From positions 124,001 through 188,000 of the forward strand of contig CAJXOF010000002.1 of assembly GCA_913057945.1 (NCBI GenBank): 64,000 bases of DNA, in the 5' to 3' direction. The notes below the pieces were generated by a model, which saw only the letters and a list, made by a program, of their open reading frames with translations, searched no databases and was not told where the DNA came from. This document shows positions 1 through 9,052 of this stretch, piece by piece (position 1 is the stretch's first letter; each line of letters opens with the position of its first letter). Origin of the DNA: an uncultured Hyphomonadaceae bacterium. GTDB lineage: Bacteria > Pseudomonadota > Alphaproteobacteria > Caulobacterales > Hyphomonadaceae. The translations under genes and the position numbers were made by a program.

Positions 1-158
1 ACGGAAGTGACTGTGCCGTGATAGACCGTGGAGGCTTGGCCAACCGCGCCGGGTGTCGCCGTGCCGGCGCCGTAATTGTTTGCACAACCGGCAAGCGCCA
101 GCGTGAGAGCGGCAAAGGCGCCCACAGCAACTTTCCGGGGAGAAAATTCGGTAATCAT
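1..158 (-). CDS. Outer-membrane lipoprotein, SlyB/17-kDa antigen-like (partial, C-terminus beyond window)
   Basis: Only the first 52 codons lie inside the window; the gene runs off the left edge. The start ATG (156-158) is preceded by a GGGAGC ribosome-binding site. The N-terminus is a lipoprotein signal: MITEFSPRKVAVGAFAAL, then a hydrophobic run ending in the lipobox LAGC, cysteine about residue 25. The following YGAGTATPG..ASTVYHGTVTS is typical of the region before the glycine-zipper of SlyB-type outer-membrane lipoproteins, where a 'G.V..V' strand follows the cysteine. The glycine-zipper itself is not visible, so the family call is inference while the lipoprotein call is direct. Confidence 0.6.
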   Translation of the reverse strand, partial: MITEFSPRKVAVGAFAALTLALAGCANNYGAGTATPGAVGQASTVYHGTVTS

Positions 159-287
159 ATTGAGTGCTCCCTGCACATTAGATGGGTCATCATTGCACAA
201 TTGGCCCTGAATGGCAGATGAACTCTGCGAGACCTTTTTGTGGCAAGTCTGTTTAGGCTTTGAAAACCATGGCTGACTTGAAACCGG

Positions 288-1556
288 TCAAGTCCGTTGC
301 AGGCGCGCAATATAGAAGGCGTCATGGCCTGCGCCGCCCTTGGGCAGCGTCAGCAAGTCGCCTTCAGGGGTCAGGCAGTGGGCGAAACCGGGGATTTCCG
401 CTTCCACAACCGGCTGGCGCGTATAAAGCCCGTCAGCGACTGCCTGATCGACAATATCCTGCCCTTCCGATTTGAGCGGGGTGCAGACGCAATAGATGAC
501 CGTCCCGCCAGGGCTGACCATCTCCGCCGCTGCGGCAAGCAGGCGAGCCTGAGCCCCCGGGAAGCGGTCGATTTCCGTCTCGCGCTTGATCCATGCGCCT
601 TCCGGATGACGGCGCAGCGTGCCCAATGCGGAGCAGGGGGCGTCCAGTAGAAGTTTTGAGACCGGCGCGTCCGGGCGCCATTCATCCGCATTGGCCGCAA
701 CAATGTCTGCAGTCAGGCCGGTGCGGGCAAGGTTTTCCCTCAGCCGTTCGAGTCGCGGCTTCGAGCGGTCGACGGCCGTGACATTCGCCCCGGTTGCGGC
801 GAGCTGGAGTGTCTTTCCGCCCGGCGCGGCGCATAAATCGACAATCCGGTCCATTTCGTTTGCGACGAGGAGTTTTGCAGGCAGCGCCGCGGCGGCGTCC
901 TGAACCCACCACTCGCCGGTTTCATAGCCTGGAAGGGCTTCGATGTTGGCGCTGTCCAGGCGGATGGAACCGGTCGGCAGCAGGTCGCCGCCAGTGGCCT
1001 CAGCGATCTGACCCGGGTCGGACCTGGCGGACAGGAAGATGGGCGGTTCGTGCAGTTGGTGCGCGGCGAGTTGCTCTGCGCCTTCGGCCCCCAGATCATT
1101 CGTAAACCGTTTGGCCAGCCAATCAGGCCAGACCCGTGTTGCCGGCATCGAATCGAGTTCAGGCGGGGACTCGGCGGCGCGGCGCAGGACGGCGTTCAGG
1201 AAACTGCCGCCGGAACGTGCATCCGGCCAGCCCTTGGCCGCTTCGACCGTCTCCGACACGGCGGCATGCGGCGGGGTCTCCAGCCGCCAGAGCTGTACCA
1301 CGCCAACGCGCAGCAAGGCGCGAATGGCTGGGCTGGTTGCTTCCAGCGGGCGCGAGAGCAGGGGGGCAAGACCGGCATCAATACGGCCAAGCTCGCGGAG
1401 GACCGCACTCGCCATCAGGCGGGCAAAGCCCCGATCCGGGCCTTCGAGGTCATTGAAGCTATCGGACTTGACCATGGCCTCGTCCAGCGTGCGGCGACTT
1501 TCCAGCGCCAGCATCAGCAATTCGGCGGCTGCACGTCGGGGCAGGGCTCCACTCAT
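288..1556 (-). CDS. rsmB: RsmB/NOP-type 16S rRNA (cytosine-C5) methyltransferase
   Basis: A 422-residue protein that transfers a methyl group from SAM to a cytosine in rRNA. The N-terminal 150 residues are the helical NusB-like RNA-binding domain of RsmB (RRTLDEAM, FARLMASAVLRELG, LRVGVVQLW). The C-terminal half is the Rossmann methyltransferase: motif I DLCAAPGGKT, motif IV LLDAPCSALGTLRRHPE with the PC cysteine, and motif VI TVIYCVCTP, where the second cysteine of the usual Y(S/C)TCS sequence is kept. Length fits the family. It lies 28 bp downstream of htpX on the same strand, so the two are probably cotranscribed. Domain order supports RsmB rather than another NOP-family enzyme. Confidence 0.9.
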   Translation of the reverse strand: MSGALPRRAAAELLMLALESRRTLDEAMVKSDSFNDLEGPDRGFARLMASAVLRELGRIDAGLAPLLSRPLEATSPAIRALLRVGVVQLWRLETPPHAAVSETVEAAKGWPDARSGGSFLNAVLRRAAESPPELDSMPATRVWPDWLAKRFTNDLGAEGAEQLAAHQLHEPPIFLSARSDPGQIAEATGGDLLPTGSIRLDSANIEALPGYETGEWWVQDAAAALPAKLLVANEMDRIVDLCAAPGGKTLQLAATGANVTAVDRSKPRLERLRENLARTGLTADIVAANADEWRPDAPVSKLLLDAPCSALGTLRRHPEGAWIKRETEIDRFPGAQARLLAAAAEMVSPGGTVIYCVCTPLKSEGQDIVDQAVADGLYTRQPVVEAEIPGFAHCLTPEGDLLTLPKGGAGHDAFYIARLQRT

Positions 1557-1584
1557 GACTTCAGGCTTTCGGTCGGCCCCACGC

Positions 1585-2481
1585 TCAACCCCATGGACCG
1601 GCTTGCCGACGTGGTGCGTCAGCAGTTTCCGAGCTTACGCCCATATCGGCGGCCATGCGGCGCAGGGCCTCGATCCGGTTGGCTGTCGCGGGATGGGTGG
1701 AGAACAGATTGTCGGCGCCCCGACCGTTCAGAGGATTGGCAATATACATGTGCGCCATGGCGGGGTTGCGCTCGGCCGCCATGTTGATCGAGGCGCGGGC
1801 GCCCCGTTCGATCTTTTGCAAGGCTGAGGCGAGCCAGAGCGGGTTGCCGCAAATCTCGGCGCCGCGCTTGTCGGCTTCATATTCGCGTGATCGGCTGATC
1901 GCCATCTGGACGAGGGCAGCGGCCATGGGCGCGAAGATCATGATGGCGATGGAGCCGATCAGGCCAGCGCGTTCGCGGCCGAAGAACAGCGCGAAATTCG
2001 CCAGCATGCCGATGGCACCGGCGATGGTTGCTGTAACGGTCATGGTCAGCGTGTCGCGGTTTTGCACATGCGCCAGCTCGTGGGCCATGACGCCGGCGAC
2101 TTCCTCGCGTGACAATGAGCCGAGCAGGCCGGACGTGGCGGCCACAGCAGCGTGCTCCGGGTTACGCCCGGTTGCGAAGGCATTCGGTTGCGGTGTCTCG
2201 ATGATGTAGACGCGCGGCGCGGGCAGGCCGGCGCGCTCTGCCATGCGGGCAACATCACCTGCAAATGTGCGCAGCATGGGGGAGGAGGTTTCCGGCGTGA
2301 TCTCCTTTGCGCCCTGCATGCGCAGCACGATCTTGTCGGCATTCCACCACGAGAAAATATTCATTCCGGCTGCGACGACAAAGGCGATCACCATGCCGAG
2401 GACGCCCCCGATCAGATAGCCGACCGCCATGAACAGCGCGGTCAGCGCAGCCAGTAACATGAAGGTTTTTGCGGTGCCCAT
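1585..2481 (-). CDS. htpX: HtpX-type membrane zinc metalloprotease (M48)
   Basis: A 298-residue inner-membrane protease that helps clear misfolded membrane proteins. It has two N-terminal membrane segments (about residues 5-50), then a cytoplasmic M48 domain with the zinc motif [10 protein letters not shown] and a third ligand in [12 protein letters not shown], then two further hydrophobic segments in between ([18 protein letters not shown] and a second at [14 protein letters not shown]). The ATG at 2481 is preferred to the GTG at 2490, because the GGAG of the ribosome-binding site is only 2 nt from the GTG. rsmB follows in the same direction. Length and topology match HtpX. Confidence 0.92.
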   Translation of the reverse strand: MGTAKTFMLLAALTALFMAVGYLIGGVLGMVIAFVVAAGMNIFSWWNADKIVLRMQGAKEITPETSSPMLRTFAGDVARMAERAGLPAPRVYIIETPQPNAFATGRNPEHAAVAATSGLLGSLSREEVAGVMAHELAHVQNRDTLTMTVTATIAGAIGMLANFALFFGRERAGLIGSIAIMIFAPMAAALVQMAISRSREYEADKRGAEICGNPLWLASALQKIERGARASINMAAERNPAMAHMYIANPLNGRGADNLFSTHPATANRIEALRRMAADMGVSSETADAPRRQAGPWG

Positions 2482-2571
2482 GGGTGACACGTCTCCAGTG
2501 GTTTCAGTCTAGGGGATGGTTAAATTCCACATGAACCTATATGGGGATTATTAACGAAATGGGGAGTGCAG

Positions 2572-2787
2572 ATGAGCACACCGGACATTCTGGATGCAGC
2601 CGAAAACGAGCGCCGCAAGGCGCTGTCGCCCGAGGCACGTCGTGCACTGGAAGAGGCGGATGCAAGACGGATCGAGACCGCCGAAAACGTTGCCGACCTG
2701 CCGGACGACGAGCGCGGCGGGCCTCGAAAGATCGAACCTACGCGGTATGGCGACTGGGAGCGCAAGGGCATTGCCTACGATTTCTGA
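2572..2787 (+). CDS. DUF1674 protein, SDHAF4-like succinate dehydrogenase assembly factor
   Basis: A 71-residue soluble protein. Its C-terminus carries the family signature GGP..IEPTRYGDWERKGIAYDF. In mitochondria this family (SDHAF4/Sdh8) binds the free flavinylated SdhA subunit; bacterial members are assumed to act alike. The N-terminal part is charged and helical, with no signal or membrane segment. The ATG at 2572 has a GGGGAG ribosome-binding site at 2561-2566; the in-frame GTG at 2566 lies inside that site and is rejected. It stands alone between divergent htpX and a convergent acyl-CoA dehydrogenase, with no sdh genes nearby. Confidence 0.8.
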   Translation: MSTPDILDAAENERRKALSPEARRALEEADARRIETAENVADLPDDERGGPRKIEPTRYGDWERKGIAYDF

Positions 2788-2799
2788 TCGGTGCGCGCG

Positions 2800-3984
2800 C
2801 TAAAGGCCGAGCACCTTTTTTGCGATAATATTGCGCTGGATTTCGTTCGTCCCGCCATAGATCGATTGCGCCCGTCCGCCGAAATAGGCCGCCACATCTG
2901 GTGCGGCATAAGTCGGCAGGCTGCCGGGCAAGTCTCCGCTTTTTCCAAAGGGCTGGCCGAAATGGCCGACCGCATCCAGCATCAGTTCGGTGATCTGCTG
3001 GTGGGTTGTGGTTGCCAGGATCTTCACCGTCGAGGCGGCGTCGCCCGGTGATCCGCCTGCGGAGAGCGCGGAAAGGATGCGGAAGACGGTCATTTCCAAA
3101 CCATCGACCGCCATCTCCGCCTCGGTCAGCTTCCGGGAAAATCCCGGATCATCGATCAGCCGGTAATTGCCGCTCTCGGGCAGGGATTTTGCAATCTCTC
3201 GGACATGTCGCAGCATGGCGCGCTTGCCGCCGATGCGGGCATAGGAGGTGCGCTCAAAGCCGAGCAGGTATTGCGAATAGGTCCAGCCCTTGCCCTCCTC
3301 GCCGATCCGGTAGTCTTCCGGCACGGTGACATTGTCGAAGAAGATCTCGTTCAGCACATGCTTGCCATCAATCGTGATGATCGGCTTCACGGTGACGCCC
3401 GGTGCATCGATGGGGCAGCAGATGAAAGTGATGCCTTCCTGTTTCTTCCCCTCATTTGAGGTGCGCGTCAGCAGGAAAATCCAGTCGGCATGCTGGGCGG
3501 CGGAGGTCCATATCTTGTGGCCGTTCAGTGTATAGCTGCCCTTATCCAGCACGGCGCTGAATTGGAGCGAGGCGAGATCCGACCCGGAGCCGGGCTCGGA
3601 ATAACCCTGTGCCCAGCCGACCGAGCCGTCGCGAATGCCGGGCAGCCATTTTTCCTTCTGCGCATCCGACCCAAACGTGTAGAGGACCGGGCCAACATAG
3701 ACGACACCCATGGGCGTGACGGTTGGTACGCCAGCGCGCTCCAATTCCTCGTCGAAGACGTATTGTTCCTCGACGGACCAGCCGGGGCCGCCATATTCCT
3801 CAGGCCAGGCGGAGGCGAGCCAGCCTTTCGCGCCGAGCGCCATTTCAGACTTTCGGACCTCTGCCGTTGTCAGCGCGAGACCGGCGCGGTTTTTTTCGAG
3901 AATGTCCTTCGGAAAGTCCGTTTCAAAGAAGGCGCGAACGGTTTGGCGGAAAGTTTCCGTTTCGGGACTGAAGTCGAGGTTCAT
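2800..3984 (-). CDS. Acyl-CoA dehydrogenase (pimeloyl-CoA dehydrogenase large-subunit-like)
   Basis: A 394-residue FAD enzyme that oxidises acyl-CoA to the 2,3-enoyl-CoA. The N-terminal helical domain opens MNLDFSPETETFRQTVRAFF. The middle beta domain has the FAD/substrate motif GWAQGYSEPGSGSDLASL and NGHKIWTSAAQHADWIF. The C-terminal domain ends with the typical YGGTNEIQRNIIAKKVLGL. The ATG at 3984 has a GGGAGAAAACGCC leader; an upstream 15-codon extension has no site and is dropped. The spacing of IDGKHVLNEIFFD and GFERTSYA resembles the PimC-like branch. No partner small subunit is adjacent, so the substrate is uncertain. Confidence 0.88.
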   Translation of the reverse strand: MNLDFSPETETFRQTVRAFFETDFPKDILEKNRAGLALTTAEVRKSEMALGAKGWLASAWPEEYGGPGWSVEEQYVFDEELERAGVPTVTPMGVVYVGPVLYTFGSDAQKEKWLPGIRDGSVGWAQGYSEPGSGSDLASLQFSAVLDKGSYTLNGHKIWTSAAQHADWIFLLTRTSNEGKKQEGITFICCPIDAPGVTVKPIITIDGKHVLNEIFFDNVTVPEDYRIGEEGKGWTYSQYLLGFERTSYARIGGKRAMLRHVREIAKSLPESGNYRLIDDPGFSRKLTEAEMAVDGLEMTVFRILSALSAGGSPGDAASTVKILATTTHQQITELMLDAVGHFGQPFGKSGDLPGSLPTYAAPDVAAYFGGRAQSIYGGTNEIQRNIIAKKVLGL

Positions 3985-4080
3985 GGCGTTTTCTCCCTTC
4001 CCAAAAGCGTAGGGCAGGGCCTGCCTCAAGCAAGCCCTGCCCCCGCGTCGCCCGCTTGGGCGCTCAGGTCGCAGACTGGA

Positions 4081-5952
4081 TCAAGCCGCTTTCACTTCCT
4101 CGATCCATTGGTCGATGCGGCGTTCGAGGATTTCCAGCGGCAGGGCGCCGCCGCCCAGAACCGTGTCGTGGAAAGCCTTGATGTCGAACTTGTCGCCAAG
4201 CTCGCCTTCAGCCTTCTTGCGCAGCTGCTGGATCTTCATCATGCCGATCTTGTAGCTGGTCGCCTGACCCGGCATCACGATGTAACGCTGGATCTCGGAA
4301 CGGGCCTGCGTCTCGGTGATGGCCGTATTGTTCAGGAAGTACTGAACGGCTTCTTCCTCGGTCCAGCCCTTTGAGTGAATGCCGGTATCCACGACGAGCC
4401 GGATGGCGCGCCAGATTTCGGAGCCGAGGCGACCGAAATTGGAGTACGGGTCTTCATACGTGTCCGGGAATTCCGTGGCCAGCCATTCGGAATACAGTGC
4501 CCACCCTTCGATATAGGCTGTGAAGCCTGCCTGGGTGCGGAATTGCGGCACGCCTTCCAGTTCCTGCGCGATCGAGATCTGCATATGATGGCCCGGAATG
4601 CCCTCATGATAGGCGATGACTTCCAGTTCGCGTTTCGGCATGGATGTCATGTCCGAGAGGTGGGCGTAATAGGTGCCGGACCGCGAGCCATCGGGCGTGC
4701 CCGGATAATAGTGCTGGGCGGCGCCGTCCTGTTCGCGGAAGGGCTCGACGCGTTTCACGACGAGGTCTGCCTTGGGCAGGATGCCGAAGAATTCCGGCAG
4801 GTTTGCCTTGATGTTCTCAATATGCGTGGTCGCATCATCGATATAGGCCTGACGCCCCTCATCCGTGTTCGGATAGTAGAAGCGCTCGTCATCCTTGGAG
4901 TCGCGCAGCATGGTGAAGAATTCCTGCAACGTGCCTTCAAAGCCGACTTCTTGCTTGATGGCTTCCATTTCTTCATGGATGCGCGCTACTTCGGCGAGGC
5001 CGATTTCGTGAATCTCGTCCGCCGTCAGGTCGGTCGTGGTCTGCGTGGCGAGCAGGTGATTGTAATAGGCTTTGCCGTTCGGCTGGGTATCGGCGCCAAC
5101 GGGGCTATCCGGGTCCGGCGAATTGGCCATGTCTTCTTCGGCGAAGGCGATGATGGCTTCATAAGCGGGCTGGAAATCGTCTACCAGCGCGACGCGGGCC
5201 TGCTCCAGCTTGGCGTCGGCTTCTTCCTCGGTCAGCTCGCCGGCTTCGGAAAGCTTGGCGATTTCGGATTTCACGTCAGCATAGAGCGCGCTGTCTTCGC
5301 CTTCGGTGAACGGCGCGCCGGTGATGACCTTCTTCGACTGGTCGATCACGCCCTCATAGGCAAATTTCGGCGCATGGACGCCGCGCGAGGCAGACTCCTT
5401 TGCGATGATAATGGCCTGGTTCATGGCCCGGCCGGTCTCGCTGATCCGGGTGACCAGGGCGTCGAGGTCTGCAACGGAACTCACGTCATGGAAATTGATC
5501 AGGAAAGTGGGCATGAAACCCTGCGGCCCGTTCATCTGGTCAAAGATGTAGCCATTATAGAGATAGTCCTCTCCGGCGACTTCCTGCTCGGTCTGGTATT
5601 TCCAGATGTCATAGGAAATCCGGTCGGCGGGGGAGAGCGCGTCATAGTCGAACTCGCTTTCCATCTCTTCGGTCGCTGCCACGCGCCAGGCCATTTGCTC
5701 CTCATGGCACTCGATGGTGAAGCAGTCGATCTGGTCATTCTTGTCCTTGCGGCCAAGGAAGGTCAGGCCAATCGGGCTGAATTGCAGCTCTTCTTCATAT
5801 TTTGTGTCGAACCAGGCGTTGAGGCGCTCGCCATTGGCTGCCATCTCGTCAGCGGAGACAGCCGGCTTTTCAGGCGCGGTAGCGGGCGTGGACTGGCCAC
5901 AGGCGGTCAGCGCGAGCGCAAGGGCAATCGCGGTGGCGGTTTGCTTGATCAT
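4081..5952 (-). CDS. DUF885-family lipoprotein, putative zinc metallopeptidase
   Basis: A 623-residue envelope protein with a lipoprotein signal, MIKQTATAIALALALTACGQ (cysteine about residue 18), a Thr/Pro-rich linker, and a DUF885 domain over the rest. The DUF885 zinc-helix motif is AYHEGIPGHHMQISIAQ, of HExxxHH type, followed by AGFTAYIEGWALYSEW. The family is distantly related to M2/M3 peptidases, and some members cleave peptides; the substrate here is unknown. The start has a good GGAG site. It is divergent from hemC with about 105 bp between them. Confidence 0.85.
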   Translation of the reverse strand: MIKQTATAIALALALTACGQSTPATAPEKPAVSADEMAANGERLNAWFDTKYEEELQFSPIGLTFLGRKDKNDQIDCFTIECHEEQMAWRVAATEEMESEFDYDALSPADRISYDIWKYQTEQEVAGEDYLYNGYIFDQMNGPQGFMPTFLINFHDVSSVADLDALVTRISETGRAMNQAIIIAKESASRGVHAPKFAYEGVIDQSKKVITGAPFTEGEDSALYADVKSEIAKLSEAGELTEEEADAKLEQARVALVDDFQPAYEAIIAFAEEDMANSPDPDSPVGADTQPNGKAYYNHLLATQTTTDLTADEIHEIGLAEVARIHEEMEAIKQEVGFEGTLQEFFTMLRDSKDDERFYYPNTDEGRQAYIDDATTHIENIKANLPEFFGILPKADLVVKRVEPFREQDGAAQHYYPGTPDGSRSGTYYAHLSDMTSMPKRELEVIAYHEGIPGHHMQISIAQELEGVPQFRTQAGFTAYIEGWALYSEWLATEFPDTYEDPYSNFGRLGSEIWRAIRLVVDTGIHSKGWTEEEAVQYFLNNTAITETQARSEIQRYIVMPGQATSYKIGMMKIQQLRKKAEGELGDKFDIKAFHDTVLGGGALPLEILERRIDQWIEEVKAA

Positions 5953-6057
5953 GGGGAAGCTCCGAAGGGTATTTCTCGAATAACGATAAGATGTCGTATC
6001 CCTTGGCGCGGCGCTGTGTCAATTGGCAAGTCCCCTTACCGGCGTTAGGGGAGGGGA

Positions 6058-7041
6058 ATGACTGATCCGCGTATTTCTCCCGACGATACTTCCCGCCGCG
6101 ACCAGCGCGTCCTGCGCATTGGCACGCGGGGGTCTCCGCTTGCTCTTGTCCAGGCCCGGCAGGTTGCGGCTGCCCTGGAAATTCATTCGGGCGGTGCATG
6201 GCGCGGCGAGATCGTCACCTTCACCACGTCCGGTGACCAGCTGACGACCGAGCGCCTGATCGATGCCGGCGGCAAGGGATTGTTCACACGCGAGCTTGAT
6301 GCGGCGCTCGACCGCGGCGAGGTTGATGTCACGGTACATAGTCTGAAGGATGTGCCCTCGGTATTGCCGGGCGGGCAGCGCTTCGTCGCCTTTCCCGATC
6401 GCGAAGACCCGCGTGAAGGCTTTCTGTCACCGCATGCAACGCATTTGAACGAATTGAAACAGGGTGCACGGGTCGGAACGGCCTCGCTACGCCGGGAAGC
6501 GCAGACGCTGGCGCTGCGCCCGGATATCGAGATTGTCACCTTCCGCGGCAATGTTGCGACCCGCATGCGCAAGCTCGAAGAGGGCCTGGCCGATGCCACC
6601 TATCTCGCCATGGCCGGGCTGACGCGTCTGGGCATGGCGCATCTGGCCCACCCGATCCCGCTGGAAGACATGCTGCCGGCTGCTGGCCAAGGCATTGTCG
6701 GCGTCGTGGCACGGGAAGGCCTGCCGGAAGATGCCGCTGAGGCGTTTGTGAAGATGAATCATGCCCCGACCGAAGCGGCCGCCCATATCGAACGCGCCTT
6801 CCTTGCCGCGCTGGACGGCAGCTGCCGCACGCCAATTGCTGCGCACACGTTTGACCGGGACGAGACCTGGTTCGTGAAAGGTGAAGTGCTGTCACTGGAC
6901 GGCAAGCAGACATGGTCTGCCAGTGGGTCATGCGCCAAGAATTCCACCCCGCCGCAGATGGCAGACCTCGGCGCCCGCCTTGCTGCCGAGATACGTGAAG
7001 CAGCCGGCGGCGACTTGCCGGCCTTTGGCAGCGCATGGTGA
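6058..7041 (+). CDS. hemC: Porphobilinogen deaminase (hydroxymethylbilane synthase)
   Basis: A 327-residue cytosolic enzyme that joins four porphobilinogens into hydroxymethylbilane for heme synthesis. Visible family motifs are [48 protein letters not shown] and FRGNVATRM, plus the dipyrromethane-cofactor cysteine in [12 protein letters not shown]. The ATG at 6058 sits behind GGGGAGGGG. It starts the hemC-hemD-mitofilin-hemY run, and its stop overlaps the hemD start by 7 bp, so translation is probably coupled. Confidence 0.97.
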   Translation: MTDPRISPDDTSRRDQRVLRIGTRGSPLALVQARQVAAALEIHSGGAWRGEIVTFTTSGDQLTTERLIDAGGKGLFTRELDAALDRGEVDVTVHSLKDVPSVLPGGQRFVAFPDREDPREGFLSPHATHLNELKQGARVGTASLRREAQTLALRPDIEIVTFRGNVATRMRKLEEGLADATYLAMAGLTRLGMAHLAHPIPLEDMLPAAGQGIVGVVAREGLPEDAAEAFVKMNHAPTEAAAHIERAFLAALDGSCRTPIAAHTFDRDETWFVKGEVLSLDGKQTWSASGSCAKNSTPPQMADLGARLAAEIREAAGGDLPAFGSAW

Positions 7042-7763
7042 CGCCGCCGGTCATCGTGACGCGCGCCGAGCCGGGCGCGTCCGAGACCGTAGAGCGGCTG
7101 CGGGCAATGGGCCTGACGGCGATTTCCTCTCCAATGCTTGAACTGAAATCGCTCGACCTGCCGATGCCGGATCTTTCAGGTATCTACCATCTCGTCTTCA
7201 CCAGTGCGAATGGTGTGCGCTATTTCGTGGATGCTGTCGGCGGCATCAACGAGCAGGTGGCCGACCTGACGGCATGGTGTGTCGGGCCTGCGACGACCGT
7301 CGCGGCCAAGGCGGCCGGCTTCCAACGTATCGTTGCCGGGGATGGAAACGCGAATGACTTGTCCGACCTGATCCTGTCTTCGGACGGGGTAGAAGATGGT
7401 TTTCTCCATATCGCGAACTCGGCCGCAGCCGGAAACCTTGTTGCTCGGCTGACTGAGGCGGGCCGTAAGGCGCGGTTCCTGGCTCTCTATGAGACGGTTC
7501 CGGCCTCGGGCCTCGATGAAGAGGTCAAGGCTGCGCTCGTCTCTGACGCGGCAACCCTTATCCTGTTCCATTCGGCCAAGGCGGCTGAGGCGTTCGCAAA
7601 CCTGACTAAAGGCTTGCCCATGGACACGAATGTCGTTGTGGCAATTTCAGGGGCGGCGACCGCCCCTCTGGAATCCCTGAACGCCCGGGCGGTCGTCGCG
7701 GCGGCGCGGCCCAATGAGGACGCCCTCATGGAGGCAGTGCTGCTGGCCTGCAAAGGGCTTTGA
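7035..7763 (+). CDS. hemD: Uroporphyrinogen-III synthase
   Basis: A 242-residue protein that cyclises hydroxymethylbilane with inversion of ring D. The family is poorly conserved, but position after hemC, length and motifs support it: [21 protein letters not shown] at the N-terminus, [38 protein letters not shown], and near the end [13 protein letters not shown] then [12 protein letters not shown]. It overlaps hemC by 7 bp and is followed after 56 bp by the mitofilin-like gene. Confidence 0.93.
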   Translation: MVTPPVIVTRAEPGASETVERLRAMGLTAISSPMLELKSLDLPMPDLSGIYHLVFTSANGVRYFVDAVGGINEQVADLTAWCVGPATTVAAKAAGFQRIVAGDGNANDLSDLILSSDGVEDGFLHIANSAAAGNLVARLTEAGRKARFLALYETVPASGLDEEVKAALVSDAATLILFHSAKAAEAFANLTKGLPMDTNVVVAISGAATAPLESLNARAVVAAARPNEDALMEAVLLACKGL

Positions 7764-7819
7764 TCGCTGCCGGACTATATGCAAATGTGGACAAAACTCC
7801 CGTCTGAAGGGAAACAAGA

Positions 7820-9046
7820 GTGATGACCGACGATTCCACGCCGGAAGACGACCCGATCGACTCCTCCGAGCCGATTGACGCAGATTTCGAGCCCGCTCCG
7901 GAAGAGACGGGGCGCAGCCCTGGCGGCTCGTCTGGCGGGCCGGGCTGGCTGGGCGCGCTCGTGCTTTCCCTGTTCGCAGCAGGGCTTGGCGGCCTCCTTG
8001 GTATGGCCGGGACGAGATTTCTGGCAAATAATTCCACCAATCCCGGCATGGTCGAGACCCGTCTCGAGGCGATGGAAGCGGGGCAGGAGGAAGTGTCCGT
8101 CCGGCTCGCTCGAACAATCCGTGAGAAGGATGGGCTGGAGGCCAGCGTGGCGGCTCTGGCGACGGAGATGGACGCACTGGCCCAGCGTGAGGGCGGTGCC
8201 CCTGCTGCAGTGGACAGCGCCGCGCTTGAGGGCCTTCAGCAGCGCGTTGCAGCGCTGGAGTCTATCGACACGTCCGGAGAGGTCAGCCCGGAAGATGTCT
8301 CCCGCGCCGTCGCCAGCCTAGAAACGCGGCTGGACCGGCTCGCTCGCTCGGTCGAACAGCTGGAAGAGGCGCCTGGCGGAGTCGAGGTCGAGCGCGTGAT
8401 CGAGGTCGAGACCAAACTTGCCGAATTGCGCGACGATTTGAACGAAGCGAAGCTCTCCAACAGCCGTGACGCGGAACAATTGGCCGGCCTGATTGAAGGC
8501 ATGCGCCAAGACGAGGCCGCCGCGCGAGGAGCGGCTGAAGCGGCATCCCAGACGGCGGACATGGCGCGGGCAGTTTCCGCCATCGAAGCGGCGTCGCGCC
8601 GGGGAGGCGGTTTTGCCCCCGAATTGCGCACATTGAGATCAGCCATGCCGGATAATGCCTCGGTTCGCCTATTGGCATCGATTTCTGACAATGGCGCCCC
8701 AACCGTGGCGCAGCTTCAGACCTCCTTTGAGGCGGCGAGAACCAAGGCCGAAGCGGCCATTCCGAATGCGTCCGAGGCGGGCCTGTCCTGGCTGAACCGG
8801 ACCTTTGGGGATGCGGTCAGCGTTCGGCGGCTTGATGGTGAGGACAGCGAACCGGATGCCATTCTGGCTAAGGCGAACGACGCGCTCGCCACGGGCAACC
8901 TCGCCGCGACGCTTGAATTGGTGAACCAGCTCGACGGGCCGCCTGCCGACGCCATGGCTGACTGGACCGAACAGGCAAACCGGCGCATCACTCTGGAAGC
9001 GGCGCTGGAAGCCTTGCAACGGCGTCTCCTTGAAGGGAAACAATAG
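7820..9046 (+). CDS. Mitofilin/Mic60-like inner-membrane protein (COG4223 type)
   Basis: A 408-residue protein with an acidic N-terminal tail (about 40 residues, TDDSTPEDDPIDSSEPID), one membrane segment (about 45-70, GALVLSLFAAGLGGLLGMAG) and a long coiled coil (about 75-250, rich in Ala, Glu, Leu). A C-terminal helical region resembles the mitofilin signature (LSWLNRTFGDAVSVRRL..., ending in LEAALEALQRRLL). Known alphaproteobacterial Mic60 homologues lie among heme genes and shape intracytoplasmic or envelope membranes; that role here is inference. The start may be the GTG at 7820 (8 nt after GAAGGG) or the ATG at 7823. Confidence 0.8.
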   Translation: MMTDDSTPEDDPIDSSEPIDADFEPAPEETGRSPGGSSGGPGWLGALVLSLFAAGLGGLLGMAGTRFLANNSTNPGMVETRLEAMEAGQEEVSVRLARTIREKDGLEASVAALATEMDALAQREGGAPAAVDSAALEGLQQRVAALESIDTSGEVSPEDVSRAVASLETRLDRLARSVEQLEEAPGGVEVERVIEVETKLAELRDDLNEAKLSNSRDAEQLAGLIEGMRQDEAAARGAAEAASQTADMARAVSAIEAASRRGGGFAPELRTLRSAMPDNASVRLLASISDNGAPTVAQLQTSFEAARTKAEAAIPNASEAGLSWLNRTFGDAVSVRRLDGEDSEPDAILAKANDALATGNLAATLELVNQLDGPPADAMADWTEQANRRITLEAALEALQRRLLEGKQ

Positions 9047-9052
9047 GAACCC

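Noticed and set aside
4375..6048. A 557-codon plus-strand frame opposite the DUF885 gene
   Set aside because: Long antisense frames are common in GC-rich DNA. Its translation shows no domains, while the opposite frame has a lipobox and the DUF885 zinc motif.
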